64,000 bases of DNA from Pseudonocardia sp. 73-21 (GTDB lineage Bacteria > Actinomycetota > Actinomycetes > Mycobacteriales > Pseudonocardiaceae), in the NCBI RefSeq assembly GCF_001899645.1, contig NZ_MKVV01000020.1, forward strand, positions 1 through 64,000, written 5' to 3'. The notes beneath the pieces were generated by a model. The model was not told where the DNA came from. It did not search any database and saw only the letters and a program-made list of their open reading frames with translations. The position numbers and the translations under genes were made by a program. Every line of letters starts with the position of its first letter. The first letter of the stretch is position 1. Shown here piece after piece: positions 8,384 to 16,904 of this stretch.

Positions 8384-9273
8384 GACGCCACCACCGGGTT
8401 CACCAGGCGTCCGACCCGGTCGATCTCCACGACCACCTCGTCACCGTCGGCGAGGAACTCGTTGCGGGGCAGCCCGACGCCGGCCGGGGTGCCGGTGAGG
8501 ATGAGATCGCCGGGTTCGAGGGTGACCATCCGGCTGACGGCGGCGACCAGGTCGGCGACCGGGCTGATCATGTCGGCGGTCGAGGAATCCTGCTTGAGCA
8601 CGCCGTTGACGAACAGCCGCACGGCGAGATCGGTGGTGTCGCCCACCAGCCAGGCCGGGACCAGGCCGGGTCCGATCGGACAGAAGCCGTCCTGCGCCTT
8701 CGACCCCACCCAGTCGAAGCCGAAGGGCTCCGACACCGCGTCGGGCCGGCTGAGCCGGGACCGCGCGGAGATGTCGTTGGCGGGCAGGTACCCCGCGATG
8801 TGCGCGGCGACGTCGCCGGGTGAGAGGTCGCGGCAGCGGTCGGCGATCACCACTGTCAGCTCGGCCTCCCAGTCGATCCGGGTGTCGCCGGCCGGCAGTG
8901 GGATCGCGTCGCCGGGGCCGATCACGGTCGTCGTGGGCGGTTTGAAGAAGAAGAACGGCTCGGGCGGCGTCGCCGGCGCGGTGATGCCCATCTCAGCCAG
9001 GTGGTCGTAGTAGTTCGCGCCGGCGCAGAGGATCTTCGACGGGTAGGTGAGCGGGGCAACGAGCACCGCGTCCGGGATCACGTCGTCGGCGTCCGGGGTC
9101 CAGGCCCGCAGCAGTGGCTCGACGTCGGCCCACCGCCGCAGCAGCGACATCAGGTCGCCGGCCCCGAGCGCGGGCGGCGTCCTCACGATCTTGTCGTCGA
9201 CCAGCGCGCCGACCGAGACACCGGCCTCACCGGCGCGGGAGTACTGAACGAGCGACCATGGCGGTGCGTGCAT
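8380..9273 (-). CDS. Fumarylacetoacetate hydrolase family protein
   Basis: KILCAGANYYDHLAEMG, DWEAELTVVIADRCRDL, LTGTPAGVGLPRNEFLADGDEVVVEID. Confidence 0.92.
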   Translation of the reverse strand: MHAPPWSLVQYSRAGEAGVSVGALVDDKIVRTPPALGAGDLMSLLRRWADVEPLLRAWTPDADDVIPDAVLVAPLTYPSKILCAGANYYDHLAEMGITAPATPPEPFFFFKPPTTTVIGPGDAIPLPAGDTRIDWEAELTVVIADRCRDLSPGDVAAHIAGYLPANDISARSRLSRPDAVSEPFGFDWVGSKAQDGFCPIGPGLVPAWLVGDTTDLAVRLFVNGVLKQDSSTADMISPVADLVAAVSRMVTLEPGDLILTGTPAGVGLPRNEFLADGDEVVVEIDRVGRLVNPVVAS

Positions 9274-9288
9274 CTGGGACCTCTCCGA

Positions 9289-9298
9289 CTGTCGACAC
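9289..9298. promoter_or_regulatory. Degenerate copy of the TGTCGACA palindrome
   Basis: CTGTCGACAC 24 nt upstream of the FAH gene start; core TGTCGACA identical to the two full palindromes. Confidence 0.45.
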
Positions 9299-9348
9299 CG
9301 GGGGCCGACGAGTCGAGGAACAGTTCGTCGTCATCGGTGCCCCGTCAG

Positions 9349-9360
9349 AGTGTCGACACT
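9349..9360. promoter_or_regulatory. Perfect 12-bp palindrome AGTGTCGACACT, candidate GntR operator 1
   Basis: Self-complementary; lies between divergent FAH operon and GntR gene. Confidence 0.7.
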
Positions 9361-9433
9361 TTTTGGTCGCGTCAAGGGGCGATTCGGGGGCATCTCCCGC
9401 TACAGTTCGGTCGATCCCGACCACGGGTCGTCG

Positions 9434-10234
9434 ATGGGGGAGGTGGGCATCACGGTGTCAGAGGCGCTCGACAAGCTGCCCGGACTGCGGATCACCGACC
9501 CGCGCCGGATCAGCATGGAGGTGCACGCGCACCTGCGGGCACTGATCGTCAGCGGCGTCCTGGAGCCCGGCACGGAGCTCAAGCAGGCGGAGCTCGCACG
9601 GGTCTTCGCGGTCAGCCGGGCCCCGCTCCGCGAGGCGTTCCGGATGCTGCAGGAGGAGGGCCTCGTCGTCGGCGAGCTCAACCAGCGCAGCCGGGTCGCC
9701 GGCTTTGATCCCGACGAGCTCGAGCTCCTCTACGCCGCGCGGATCGCCCTCGATGCGCTCGGGGCCCGCCTCACGGCAGGCCGGCTGACGGCGGCGGAGG
9801 CGAAGGCGGCCGCCACGGCGCTGCGCGAGATGGACCGGGCCAACCGGGCCTCGGACATGACGAGCTGGTCGCAGGCGCACCACCGGTTCCACCGCATCGT
9901 CGTGGCCCGGTGCGGGGCGCGGGTCCTGCGCACGGTCGCCTCCTACGCGGAGCAGAGCGAGCCCTACGTGCGGGCGTTCCAGGCGCGGCACCGGGACCTG
10001 TTCCCGGACCGGCACCGCGAGCACGTCGCCATCCTCGACGCCGTCCTGGACGGCGACCGCAACCTCGCGGCCCGGCTGATGGCCGAGCACCTCGCCGGCA
10101 CCGCCCGTCGGGTCCTCTGCGACTTCACCCCCGACCGACCGGCCGGCGCGGTGGAGGAGGCGGTGGCGTACGCCAGTGCGGTCGTCCCGCTGTCGGGCCC
10201 CACTGGACATGCTGGAGAAGTGTCGACACTATGA
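9434..10234 (+). CDS. GntR family transcriptional regulator (FadR/FCD subfamily)
   Basis: wHTH ISMEVHAHLRALIVSGVLEPGTELKQAELARVFAVSRAPLREAFRMLQEEGLV plus FCD domain (HHRFHRIVVARCG...HREHVAILDAVLDGD). Start could be the upstream ATG of the same ORF (9350). Confidence 0.9.
   Translation: MGEVGITVSEALDKLPGLRITDPRRISMEVHAHLRALIVSGVLEPGTELKQAELARVFAVSRAPLREAFRMLQEEGLVVGELNQRSRVAGFDPDELELLYAARIALDALGARLTAGRLTAAEAKAAATALREMDRANRASDMTSWSQAHHRFHRIVVARCGARVLRTVASYAEQSEPYVRAFQARHRDLFPDRHREHVAILDAVLDGDRNLAARLMAEHLAGTARRVLCDFTPDRPAGAVEEAVAYASAVVPLSGPTGHAGEVSTL
10219..10230. promoter_or_regulatory. Perfect 12-bp palindrome AGTGTCGACACT, candidate GntR operator 2, embedded in the 3' end of the GntR gene
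   Basis: Identical to 9349-9360; codes for the VSTL C-terminus; 35 nt before the next gene. Confidence 0.7.
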
Positions 10235-10265
10235 CGGGAGCATCGGCGACAGAAGGAGTCAGGTC

Positions 10266-11174
10266 ATGACCACACCGGAGGCGGACTCCGCCGTCCGCGT
10301 CTCGAAGCTCGGCTACGTGGGGTTCGAGACGCCCGACATCGACCGGATGGTCGAGTACTACACGAAGGTCCTCGACTTCCACGTCGAGGAGCGATCGCCG
10401 GACGGCGCCTTCCTCACCACCGGCTCCGACCACCACTGCGTCGTGCTGACGAAGGGCAAGACCCGGGCCAGGTCGGCGGTGGGCTACGAGATCTGGGAGT
10501 CCCTCGACGACGCCGGGCGCCGGCTGCAGGAGGCGGGCTACGAGGTCGAACGCCGCAGCGACATCGGCCCGGGCACACCCGACGTGCTCGTCCTCGCCGA
10601 ACCCGGCACCGGCGTGCCCCTGCACCTGTTCAGCGCCCAGGAGCTCAGCGGCGTGCAGGACTACCCGCCGCTACGGCCCACCAAGCTCGGTCACGTCGCG
10701 GCGTTCACGCCCGAGCTGGCCTCGATGCAGAAGTTCTACCAGGACCTTCTCGGCTTCCGCTGGTCCGACACCATCGGCGACTTCTTCGTGTTCCTGCGAT
10801 GTAACGCCGACCACCACGCGGCCAACTTCATGGCCAGCACGAAGTTCGAGGGCATGCACCACATCGCCTACGAGATGCGCGACCCCAACCACCTGATCAG
10901 CATGCTCGACCACATGGGGCACAACGGAGTGCGGCTGCACTGGGGCCCGGGGCGGCACGGCCCGGGCCACAATCTGTTCACCTACCACAAGGATCCAGAC
11001 GGCAACACGATCGAGCTGTTCACGCAGATCGACGTGATCCACGACGAGGCCAAGGGGTACTGGGAGCCGCGGCCGTGGCACGAGACCCATCCGCAGGGTC
11101 CGCGCACGTGGGAGGTCGACCTGGCGACGGTCAACATCTGGGGACCGATCCACCAGGAATCGCTGGACCACTGA
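10266..11174 (+). CDS. VOC family extradiol ring-cleavage dioxygenase-like protein
   Basis: LGYVGFETPDIDRMVEYYTKVLDFHV...KLGHVAAFTPELASMQKFYQDLLGFRWSD...MHHIAYEMRD...NLFTYHKDPDGNTIELFTQ. Confidence 0.88.
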   Translation: MTTPEADSAVRVSKLGYVGFETPDIDRMVEYYTKVLDFHVEERSPDGAFLTTGSDHHCVVLTKGKTRARSAVGYEIWESLDDAGRRLQEAGYEVERRSDIGPGTPDVLVLAEPGTGVPLHLFSAQELSGVQDYPPLRPTKLGHVAAFTPELASMQKFYQDLLGFRWSDTIGDFFVFLRCNADHHAANFMASTKFEGMHHIAYEMRDPNHLISMLDHMGHNGVRLHWGPGRHGPGHNLFTYHKDPDGNTIELFTQIDVIHDEAKGYWEPRPWHETHPQGPRTWEVDLATVNIWGPIHQESLDH

Positions 11175-11178
11175 GCCG

Positions 11179-11841
11179 GTGTCCACCGCGGAGGAGCTGG
11201 TCGGAGCCGGGAGGATCCTGGCCCGGCACGAGCTGGTCACGGCCTTCGGCCACCTTTCCGTCCGCGACGGCGACACCATGGTCATCACACCACCGGTGCC
11301 GCTGCACGGCGCCGAAGCGCCTGACTGCCGGGTCGTCCGGCTGAACGCGGCGGCGCTGCCCCCGGGTGTGCCCGCCGAGGCGTGGCTGCATCTCGCCGTC
11401 TACCGCGCCCGCCCCGACGTCGGAGCCGTCTGCCGGGCCCAGCCCGATGACGCGACGGCGCTCGCCGCGGCGGGGGTCCGCATCGGACCCGTCACCGGCC
11501 ACGCGGTGCTCGCCGGTGCGCCTGTGCCGGTGTCGGGACCCGCGGTTCTCGTGCGGGACGCGGCCACGGCCGACCGAGCGGTCGCAGCTCTCGAAGGCGG
11601 CGACTCGCTCGTCCTGAGGGGGAACGGCGCGGTCACCACCGCCGATTCCCTGGGCCGCGCGGTCGCCCGGATGTGGCTGCTGGCCCGGGTGTCCCGAACC
11701 GTCGCCCTCGCGGCCGTAGCGGGCGATCCCCATGACCTGTCCGACGAGGAGATCGCGAGCTGGCGTGCGGTGTCCGGTGAGCTGCTCGACCGCATCTGGA
11801 TCTACTTGAACCTGACCGCTACAAGGGAGAATGCTCCATGA
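11179..11841 (+). CDS. Class II aldolase/adducin family protein
   Basis: GTG start; GRILARHELVTAFGHLSVRDGDTMVITPP...LHLAVYRARPDVGAVCRAQPDDA...LRGNGAVTTADSLGRAVARM. Confidence 0.85.
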   Translation: MSTAEELVGAGRILARHELVTAFGHLSVRDGDTMVITPPVPLHGAEAPDCRVVRLNAAALPPGVPAEAWLHLAVYRARPDVGAVCRAQPDDATALAAAGVRIGPVTGHAVLAGAPVPVSGPAVLVRDAATADRAVAALEGGDSLVLRGNGAVTTADSLGRAVARMWLLARVSRTVALAAVAGDPHDLSDEEIASWRAVSGELLDRIWIYLNLTATRENAP

Positions 11842-12734
11842 TCCAGCTGGAAGACGTCGCCTACGTCCGGTCCGGAACGGCCGACCTGGAGACGGCCGTA
11901 CGGTTCGCGGTCGAGGTCGTCGGTCTGGAGGAGATCGCCCGGGAGGACGGTGTCGCGTACCTGCGGGCCGACCACCGCCACCACTGCCTGGCCTTCGTCG
12001 AGGGGGAGTCCGGTGTGCTCTCGGTGGGGTTCGCGGTGCACGACTCGGCGGCCCTCGACGTCGCCGAGGTCGAGCTGGCCGCGGCCGGCTGCCGGGTGCG
12101 TCGCGGGGACGCGAAGGGGGCGGCCCACCGGCGCGTCCACGACTACCTCGAGTTCGACGATCCGTGGGGCAACCGGGTCGAGCTCGTGAGCGGGCAGGTG
12201 ACCATCCCACGTCCCGTCCGCTTCGGCCGGCCGGCCGGGATCACGGAGTTCGGGCACATCTGTCTCGACGCGCCGGACGTCCGGGAGGCGTACGCGTTCT
12301 GGTCCTCACTGTTCAACATCAGGATCTCGGACTGGATCGGGGACCGGGCCGCGCTCATGCGGTTCGATCCCGTGCACCACAAGCTGGCAGTCTTCCAGGG
12401 CGACCGGCCGGGCCTGTGCCACATGAACTTCCAGGTCGCCTCGCTCGACGACGTCATGCGCAGCTGGCACGTGCTGGAGCGGGCCGGTGTCGAGATCGAG
12501 CTGGGTCCCGGCCGGCATCCCCAGTCCACGGCGGTCTTCCTGTACTTCAAGGGTCCAGAAGGGCTGACCTACGAGTACTCGTGGGGGGTCCGGCGGATCG
12601 AGGACGACGAGGGGTGGCGTCCGCGTTACTTCGATCCCGCCGAGCCCGATGCCGTGGACCTCTGGGCAGGCCCGACCTCGAAGCCGACGCCCCAGTTCCA
12701 GGTGCGCCACCTCGATCAGGCAACCAGCGGGTGA
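11838..12734 (+). CDS. VOC family dioxygenase-like protein (second in operon)
   Basis: ATGA overlap with previous gene; TEFGHICLDAPDVREAYAFWSSLFNIRISDWIGDRAAL...LCHMNFQVASLDDV...FLYFKGPEGLTYEYS. Confidence 0.85.
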   Translation: MIQLEDVAYVRSGTADLETAVRFAVEVVGLEEIAREDGVAYLRADHRHHCLAFVEGESGVLSVGFAVHDSAALDVAEVELAAAGCRVRRGDAKGAAHRRVHDYLEFDDPWGNRVELVSGQVTIPRPVRFGRPAGITEFGHICLDAPDVREAYAFWSSLFNIRISDWIGDRAALMRFDPVHHKLAVFQGDRPGLCHMNFQVASLDDVMRSWHVLERAGVEIELGPGRHPQSTAVFLYFKGPEGLTYEYSWGVRRIEDDEGWRPRYFDPAEPDAVDLWAGPTSKPTPQFQVRHLDQATSG

Positions 12735-12966
12735 AGGCTCAGGTCGCAGTCCTGGCGACCAGTACCTCTCCCTCGAGGCCGTCAGGGTCGCGGAAGGCGC
12801 GAGAAACCGGAGCACGCAGCGCAGCATTGCCTGATGGTGCGCGACGGAGCCATGGCCTCTGCCCATCTCGACGGCGCCACCCACGTCGGCGCCGCGTTCA
12901 ACCGTGGACTCGAAGGTCTGCTCACGCTCCTTCACCGAGACGCCTGCGCGCCCAGTCTCTCACTCG

Positions 12967-14826
12967 CTACAACGCTCTGGGCGCCGTTGCAACCGGGAGG
13001 TGGTTCTCGTCGATTCCGAGAACCCGCATCTTCCGGTAGAGCGTAGAGCGAGCGATGCCGAGCCGTTCCGCGGCGGCGAGCTTGTTGCCCTGCGTCTCGG
13101 CCAGCGCCTCCAGCACGATGTCGCGTTCCGCCCGCCGTAGCGACGACCGGCCGGTGCGGCTGCTGGTGGAGCGGTACTCGGGTGGCAGGTGTCCCAGCGC
13201 GATGTCGGAGCCCATCGAGCGGGTGACGGCCGTGGCCAGTACGGCCTCCAGTTCGCGAACGTTGCCTGGCCAGTCCAGTGCCGCGAGCGCGGCGACGGTC
13301 CCGGGCAGCAGGCGGGGCACGGGCCGGTGGCGGGTGTGCGCAGCCAGCAGCGCCGGCGCGAGGTCGGGGATGTCCTCCGTGCGGAAGCGCAGGGGCGGCA
13401 CGGTGAGCGAGACCGGGAAGTGGTCCAGTACCCGGGCGGCGGCCGCGTGCGCGCCTCGGCCACGGGCCGTGGCGAACACACGGGTTCCCGACTCGGATAC
13501 CGCGTCGATCACGCCTTCGACCCGGGTGGCGACTGAGGGTACGAGCTGGTCGACGTGCCGGAGCAGGATGGTCTCTCGGCGGCTGACGGCGGAGATCAGC
13601 CGGGCGATCCACTCGGCGGGCTCGTCGTGGGACGCGAGCGCGTCGAGCACCGTCATCGGCCTGTCGCCGGACCGTCGCCGGTGCAGGTGCTTCGCGACGT
13701 GCAGCTTACCCACGCCGGGCTCCCCGCAGACCAGCAGCGGAACATCGGTACGCAGAGCGGTATCGACGTCCTCACGCAGCCGCACGCTGGCGACGCTGCG
13801 TCCCGCGAGCGCCTCCCGATCCGCGCGCAGGTGAGTCGGCCGCGGCCGGGGCCGGGCGGCCGCCGTCCGATCCGTTGGCCTGGGTTGCGGGCGCATCTCC
13901 ACCAGTACACCGGCCATCGAGCCGCGCTCTCCCACCCGCGTCGCCCGTGCCTGCACGACGACGTCACGCGCGAGTCGAACCTCGCTGACGCACTCGTCGC
14001 CGGTGCCGAGCGTGCGGCAGGCCCAGTCCCAGAGCATCGCCTGGTCGGACACGTCGAGCAGGACCGATGCTGCGGTGTTCGCCATGACCACGGTCTCGTT
14101 CAGCGACAGCACCGCCGTCGTGGCGCGCCGACTGGCCCGCAGGAAGTGCTCCAGCAACATCTGTTCACGGCGCGACGCGTCGGCGTAGATCCGCGATTCG
14201 ATCTCCCGCACCGCGGCGAGCACGACCGGTTTCAACAGCTCGTGGGAGTCGTCCACGCGACAGGTGACATCCAGGACGCCCTCGACGGACCCGGTGATCG
14301 GGTGTCGTACGGGCGAGCCGATGCACGTGAATTCCTGCAGGTTCTCCCGGAAGTGCTCAGGCCCCGAAACGATGAACGGCTTGCGTTCCTCGAGGGCGCT
14401 GCCGATCCCGTTGGTTCCGGTGAACTCCTCGGCGTAGAGGAAGCCCGGGCACACCGATGCGCGGTCGAGCGCGCGCGCGAGCTCTCGCCCGCCGGCGCGT
14501 CGATCGATGATCTGTGCGTCGGCGTCGGCCAGCAGGATCGACACCGGGCCGCCCTCCATCTGGTCGGCGAGCCGATCGATCACCGGGCCGGCGGCGCGGA
14601 GCAACCGGTTGGGGCGCTCGAACTCCGGCCGGTACGGGACGTCCTCGGAGTGCGCCGCAACACCCACGACCTGGCACCGCCGCCAGGACGAGATGATCTC
14701 CTGTCGGACCGCGGACCGCTGCTGGTCCTCCAGTGAGATGGGTCGGTTCAGCACGCGCTCGCGCTCGTCACGCGGCCCGTCAACACGTCCAGGCACAGCC
14801 GCCCCCTCACCGTCGAGGCCGGGCAT
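12967..14826 (-). CDS. GAF/AAA-like/Fis-HTH activator (AcoR/MimR-like)
   Basis: SWRRCQVVGV, GTNGIGSALEERKPFIVSGPEHF, CGEPGVGKLHVAKHLHRR, LDWPGNVRELEAVLATAV, Fis HTH AERDIVLEALAETQGNKLAAAERLGIARSTLYRKMRVLGI. Confidence 0.9.
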   Translation of the reverse strand: MPGLDGEGAAVPGRVDGPRDERERVLNRPISLEDQQRSAVRQEIISSWRRCQVVGVAAHSEDVPYRPEFERPNRLLRAAGPVIDRLADQMEGGPVSILLADADAQIIDRRAGGRELARALDRASVCPGFLYAEEFTGTNGIGSALEERKPFIVSGPEHFRENLQEFTCIGSPVRHPITGSVEGVLDVTCRVDDSHELLKPVVLAAVREIESRIYADASRREQMLLEHFLRASRRATTAVLSLNETVVMANTAASVLLDVSDQAMLWDWACRTLGTGDECVSEVRLARDVVVQARATRVGERGSMAGVLVEMRPQPRPTDRTAAARPRPRPTHLRADREALAGRSVASVRLREDVDTALRTDVPLLVCGEPGVGKLHVAKHLHRRRSGDRPMTVLDALASHDEPAEWIARLISAVSRRETILLRHVDQLVPSVATRVEGVIDAVSESGTRVFATARGRGAHAAAARVLDHFPVSLTVPPLRFRTEDIPDLAPALLAAHTRHRPVPRLLPGTVAALAALDWPGNVRELEAVLATAVTRSMGSDIALGHLPPEYRSTSSRTGRSSLRRAERDIVLEALAETQGNKLAAAERLGIARSTLYRKMRVLGIDENHLPVATAPRAL

Positions 14827-14870
14827 TGACTCGTCAGTCGTTCAGCCAACCATGCCTGTGTCCCACCGAC

Positions 14871-14880
14871 TGTCCGAAAA
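14871..14880 (+). promoter_or_regulatory. TGTCCGAAAA site 1 (candidate activator-binding element)
   Basis: TGTCCGAAAA; repeated at 15133-15142 and inverted at 15177-15186 in the same intergenic region. Confidence 0.4.
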
Positions 14881-15132
14881 CGCAACACCGTGGTGGTCAC
14901 CGCGTGCTCGGTGGCGCTTCTTGCCGAACCTCCCGACGGACGTCTCCGGTATCCGGTCGACAGACGGCATCCGATCCGGCAGCCAGAAACGCGAGAACGA
15001 ACTCGTAGCCGTCGCCGACCCGGGTCACGACCTCCATATCGCCGAAGAGCCGCTCGGCCCGCCACAGCAACCGCTTGATCAGCAACCATCGGTCCAACAT
15101 CAGGCCCGTCCATTCCCGCCTCCCCGGAGCGC

Positions 15133-15150
15133 TGTCCGAAATCCGCGACA
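15133..15150 (+). promoter_or_regulatory. TGTC-N10-GACA inverted repeat (site 2)
   Basis: TGTCCGAAATCCGCGACA read directly about 105 nt upstream of the BVMO ATG. Confidence 0.45.
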
Positions 15151-15176
15151 GGGACCGAATGCCAGCGTGTGTCGCG

Positions 15177-15188
15177 TTCTCGGACAGT
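15177..15188 (-). promoter_or_regulatory. TTCTCGGACAGT = inverted ACTGTCCGAGAA (site 3)
   Basis: Reverse complement matches sites 1 and 2. Confidence 0.4.
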
Positions 15189-15254
15189 GAACGTCCTCAC
15201 TGTGCGCTCACACTCCGGCATTCCATCCACACAGACACAGGAGCAGGAGCGGGT

Positions 15255-16874
15255 ATGAGCACGTCCGACAGCACCGTCGAGGAACTCGACGTCCTCGTGA
15301 TCGGGTCCGGTTTCGCCGGGATCTACCAGCTCCACCGGCTACGCAACCTCGGGCATTCCGTGAAGATCTTCGAAGCCGGTTCGGCGCTCGGCGGTATCTG
15401 GTACTGGAACTGCTACCCGGGCGCCCGAGTCGACACCGAGGGACCGATCTACCAGTTCGCCTACCAGGACCTGTGGAAGGACTGGGAGTATCAGGCCCTC
15501 TACCCGGACTGGAGCGAGGTCCGCGAGTACTTCGACTACGTCGACCGCAAGCTCGACATCTCCCGCGACGTCCGGTTCAACACCCGGGTCGAGTCAGCCG
15601 AATTCGACACCGAGCGCAACCAGTGGGTCGTGCGGTCCTCCGACGGCGCGACCACCCGCTGCACCTATCTGGTGCCCTGCCTCGGGTTCGCCTCCAAGCC
15701 CTACGTCCCGACGATCCCGGGGCTGGACTCCTACCGCGGGATCAGCCACCACACCGGGCTGTGGCCGCAGGACGGCGTGGACCTGACCGGGAAACGGGTC
15801 GCTGTGATCGGCACCGGTGCCAGCGGCGTGCAGGTCATCCAGGAAGCAGCCAGCGACGCCGCGGACGTGACCGTCTTCCAGCGCACCCCGAACCTCGCGA
15901 TCCCCATGGGCCAGCGCACGCTCACCCCCGCGGACCAGGCCGCGATCAAGGCCGAACTGCCCGAGCGGTTCGCCTCCCGCGCCAGCACGTTCGCCGGATT
16001 CGACTACGACTTCACACCGATCAACGCCGTCGACCTCCCCGAACAGGAGCGCACCGCCGGCTACGAGGAGCTGTGGGAAAAGGGCGGCTTCCGCTTCTGG
16101 CTCGCCACCTTCCAGGACACCCTGTTCGACCAGAAGTCCAACGACTACGCCTACACGTTCTGGCGGGACAAGGTCCGCGCCCGGATCAAGGACCCGCTGC
16201 TCGCCGAGAAACTCGCGCCGACCGACCCGATCCACCCCTTCGGCGTCAAACGGCCGTCGCTGGAGCAGAACTACTACGACGTCTACAACCAGGACAACCT
16301 CCACCTCGTCGACCTGAACGAGACGCCGATCGAGACCGTCACCGAGCGCGGCATCCGCACCGCGGACGGCACCGAGCGCGAGTTCGACGTCATCGTCCTC
16401 GCCACCGGCTTCGACTCGGTGTCCGGCGGGCTCACCCGCCTCGACATCCGTGGCACCGACGGCACCCTGCTGCGCGACAAATGGGCCGACGGGATCAGCG
16501 CACACCTCGGCGTGGCCACCGCCGGGTTCCCGAACCTGCTGTTCGTCTACGGCCCGCAGAGCCCGTCAGGCTTCTGCAACGGTCCCACCTGCGCCGAGAT
16601 CCAGGGTGAGATGATCGTCGAGATCGTCGAGCACCTGCTGTGCAACGGCCACCAGCGCATCGAGTCGACCCCCGAGGCCGACCAGGCGTGGAGCGAGCAC
16701 GTCGCCGAGCTCGTCGGCCCGACACTGTTCACCAAGGCCAAGTCCTGGTACATGGGCGCGAACATCCCGGGCAAGGCGATCCAGAGCCTCAACTACCCCG
16801 GTGGTCTCCCGCTCTACCAGGAGAAGTACGCGGAGTCGAAGGCGAACGGCTACGCCGGCTTCCGGATCTCCTGA
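15255..16874 (+). CDS. Baeyer-Villiger flavin monooxygenase (cyclohexanone monooxygenase-like)
   Basis: GSGFAGIYQLHRL, GGIWYWNCYPGARVDTE, second Rossmann VIGTGASGVQVIQE, FQRTPN; BVMO-type motif region. Confidence 0.93.
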   Translation: MSTSDSTVEELDVLVIGSGFAGIYQLHRLRNLGHSVKIFEAGSALGGIWYWNCYPGARVDTEGPIYQFAYQDLWKDWEYQALYPDWSEVREYFDYVDRKLDISRDVRFNTRVESAEFDTERNQWVVRSSDGATTRCTYLVPCLGFASKPYVPTIPGLDSYRGISHHTGLWPQDGVDLTGKRVAVIGTGASGVQVIQEAASDAADVTVFQRTPNLAIPMGQRTLTPADQAAIKAELPERFASRASTFAGFDYDFTPINAVDLPEQERTAGYEELWEKGGFRFWLATFQDTLFDQKSNDYAYTFWRDKVRARIKDPLLAEKLAPTDPIHPFGVKRPSLEQNYYDVYNQDNLHLVDLNETPIETVTERGIRTADGTEREFDVIVLATGFDSVSGGLTRLDIRGTDGTLLRDKWADGISAHLGVATAGFPNLLFVYGPQSPSGFCNGPTCAEIQGEMIVEIVEHLLCNGHQRIESTPEADQAWSEHVAELVGPTLFTKAKSWYMGANIPGKAIQSLNYPGGLPLYQEKYAESKANGYAGFRIS

Positions 16875-16904
16875 CCAACCATCACAGACCGATCGGAGCG
16901 ATCC

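Noticed and set aside
14830-15254. Sigma54 (-24/-12) promoter for the BVMO gene
   Set aside because: No convincing TGGCAC-N5-TTGC in this gap by eye; most actinobacteria lack RpoN.
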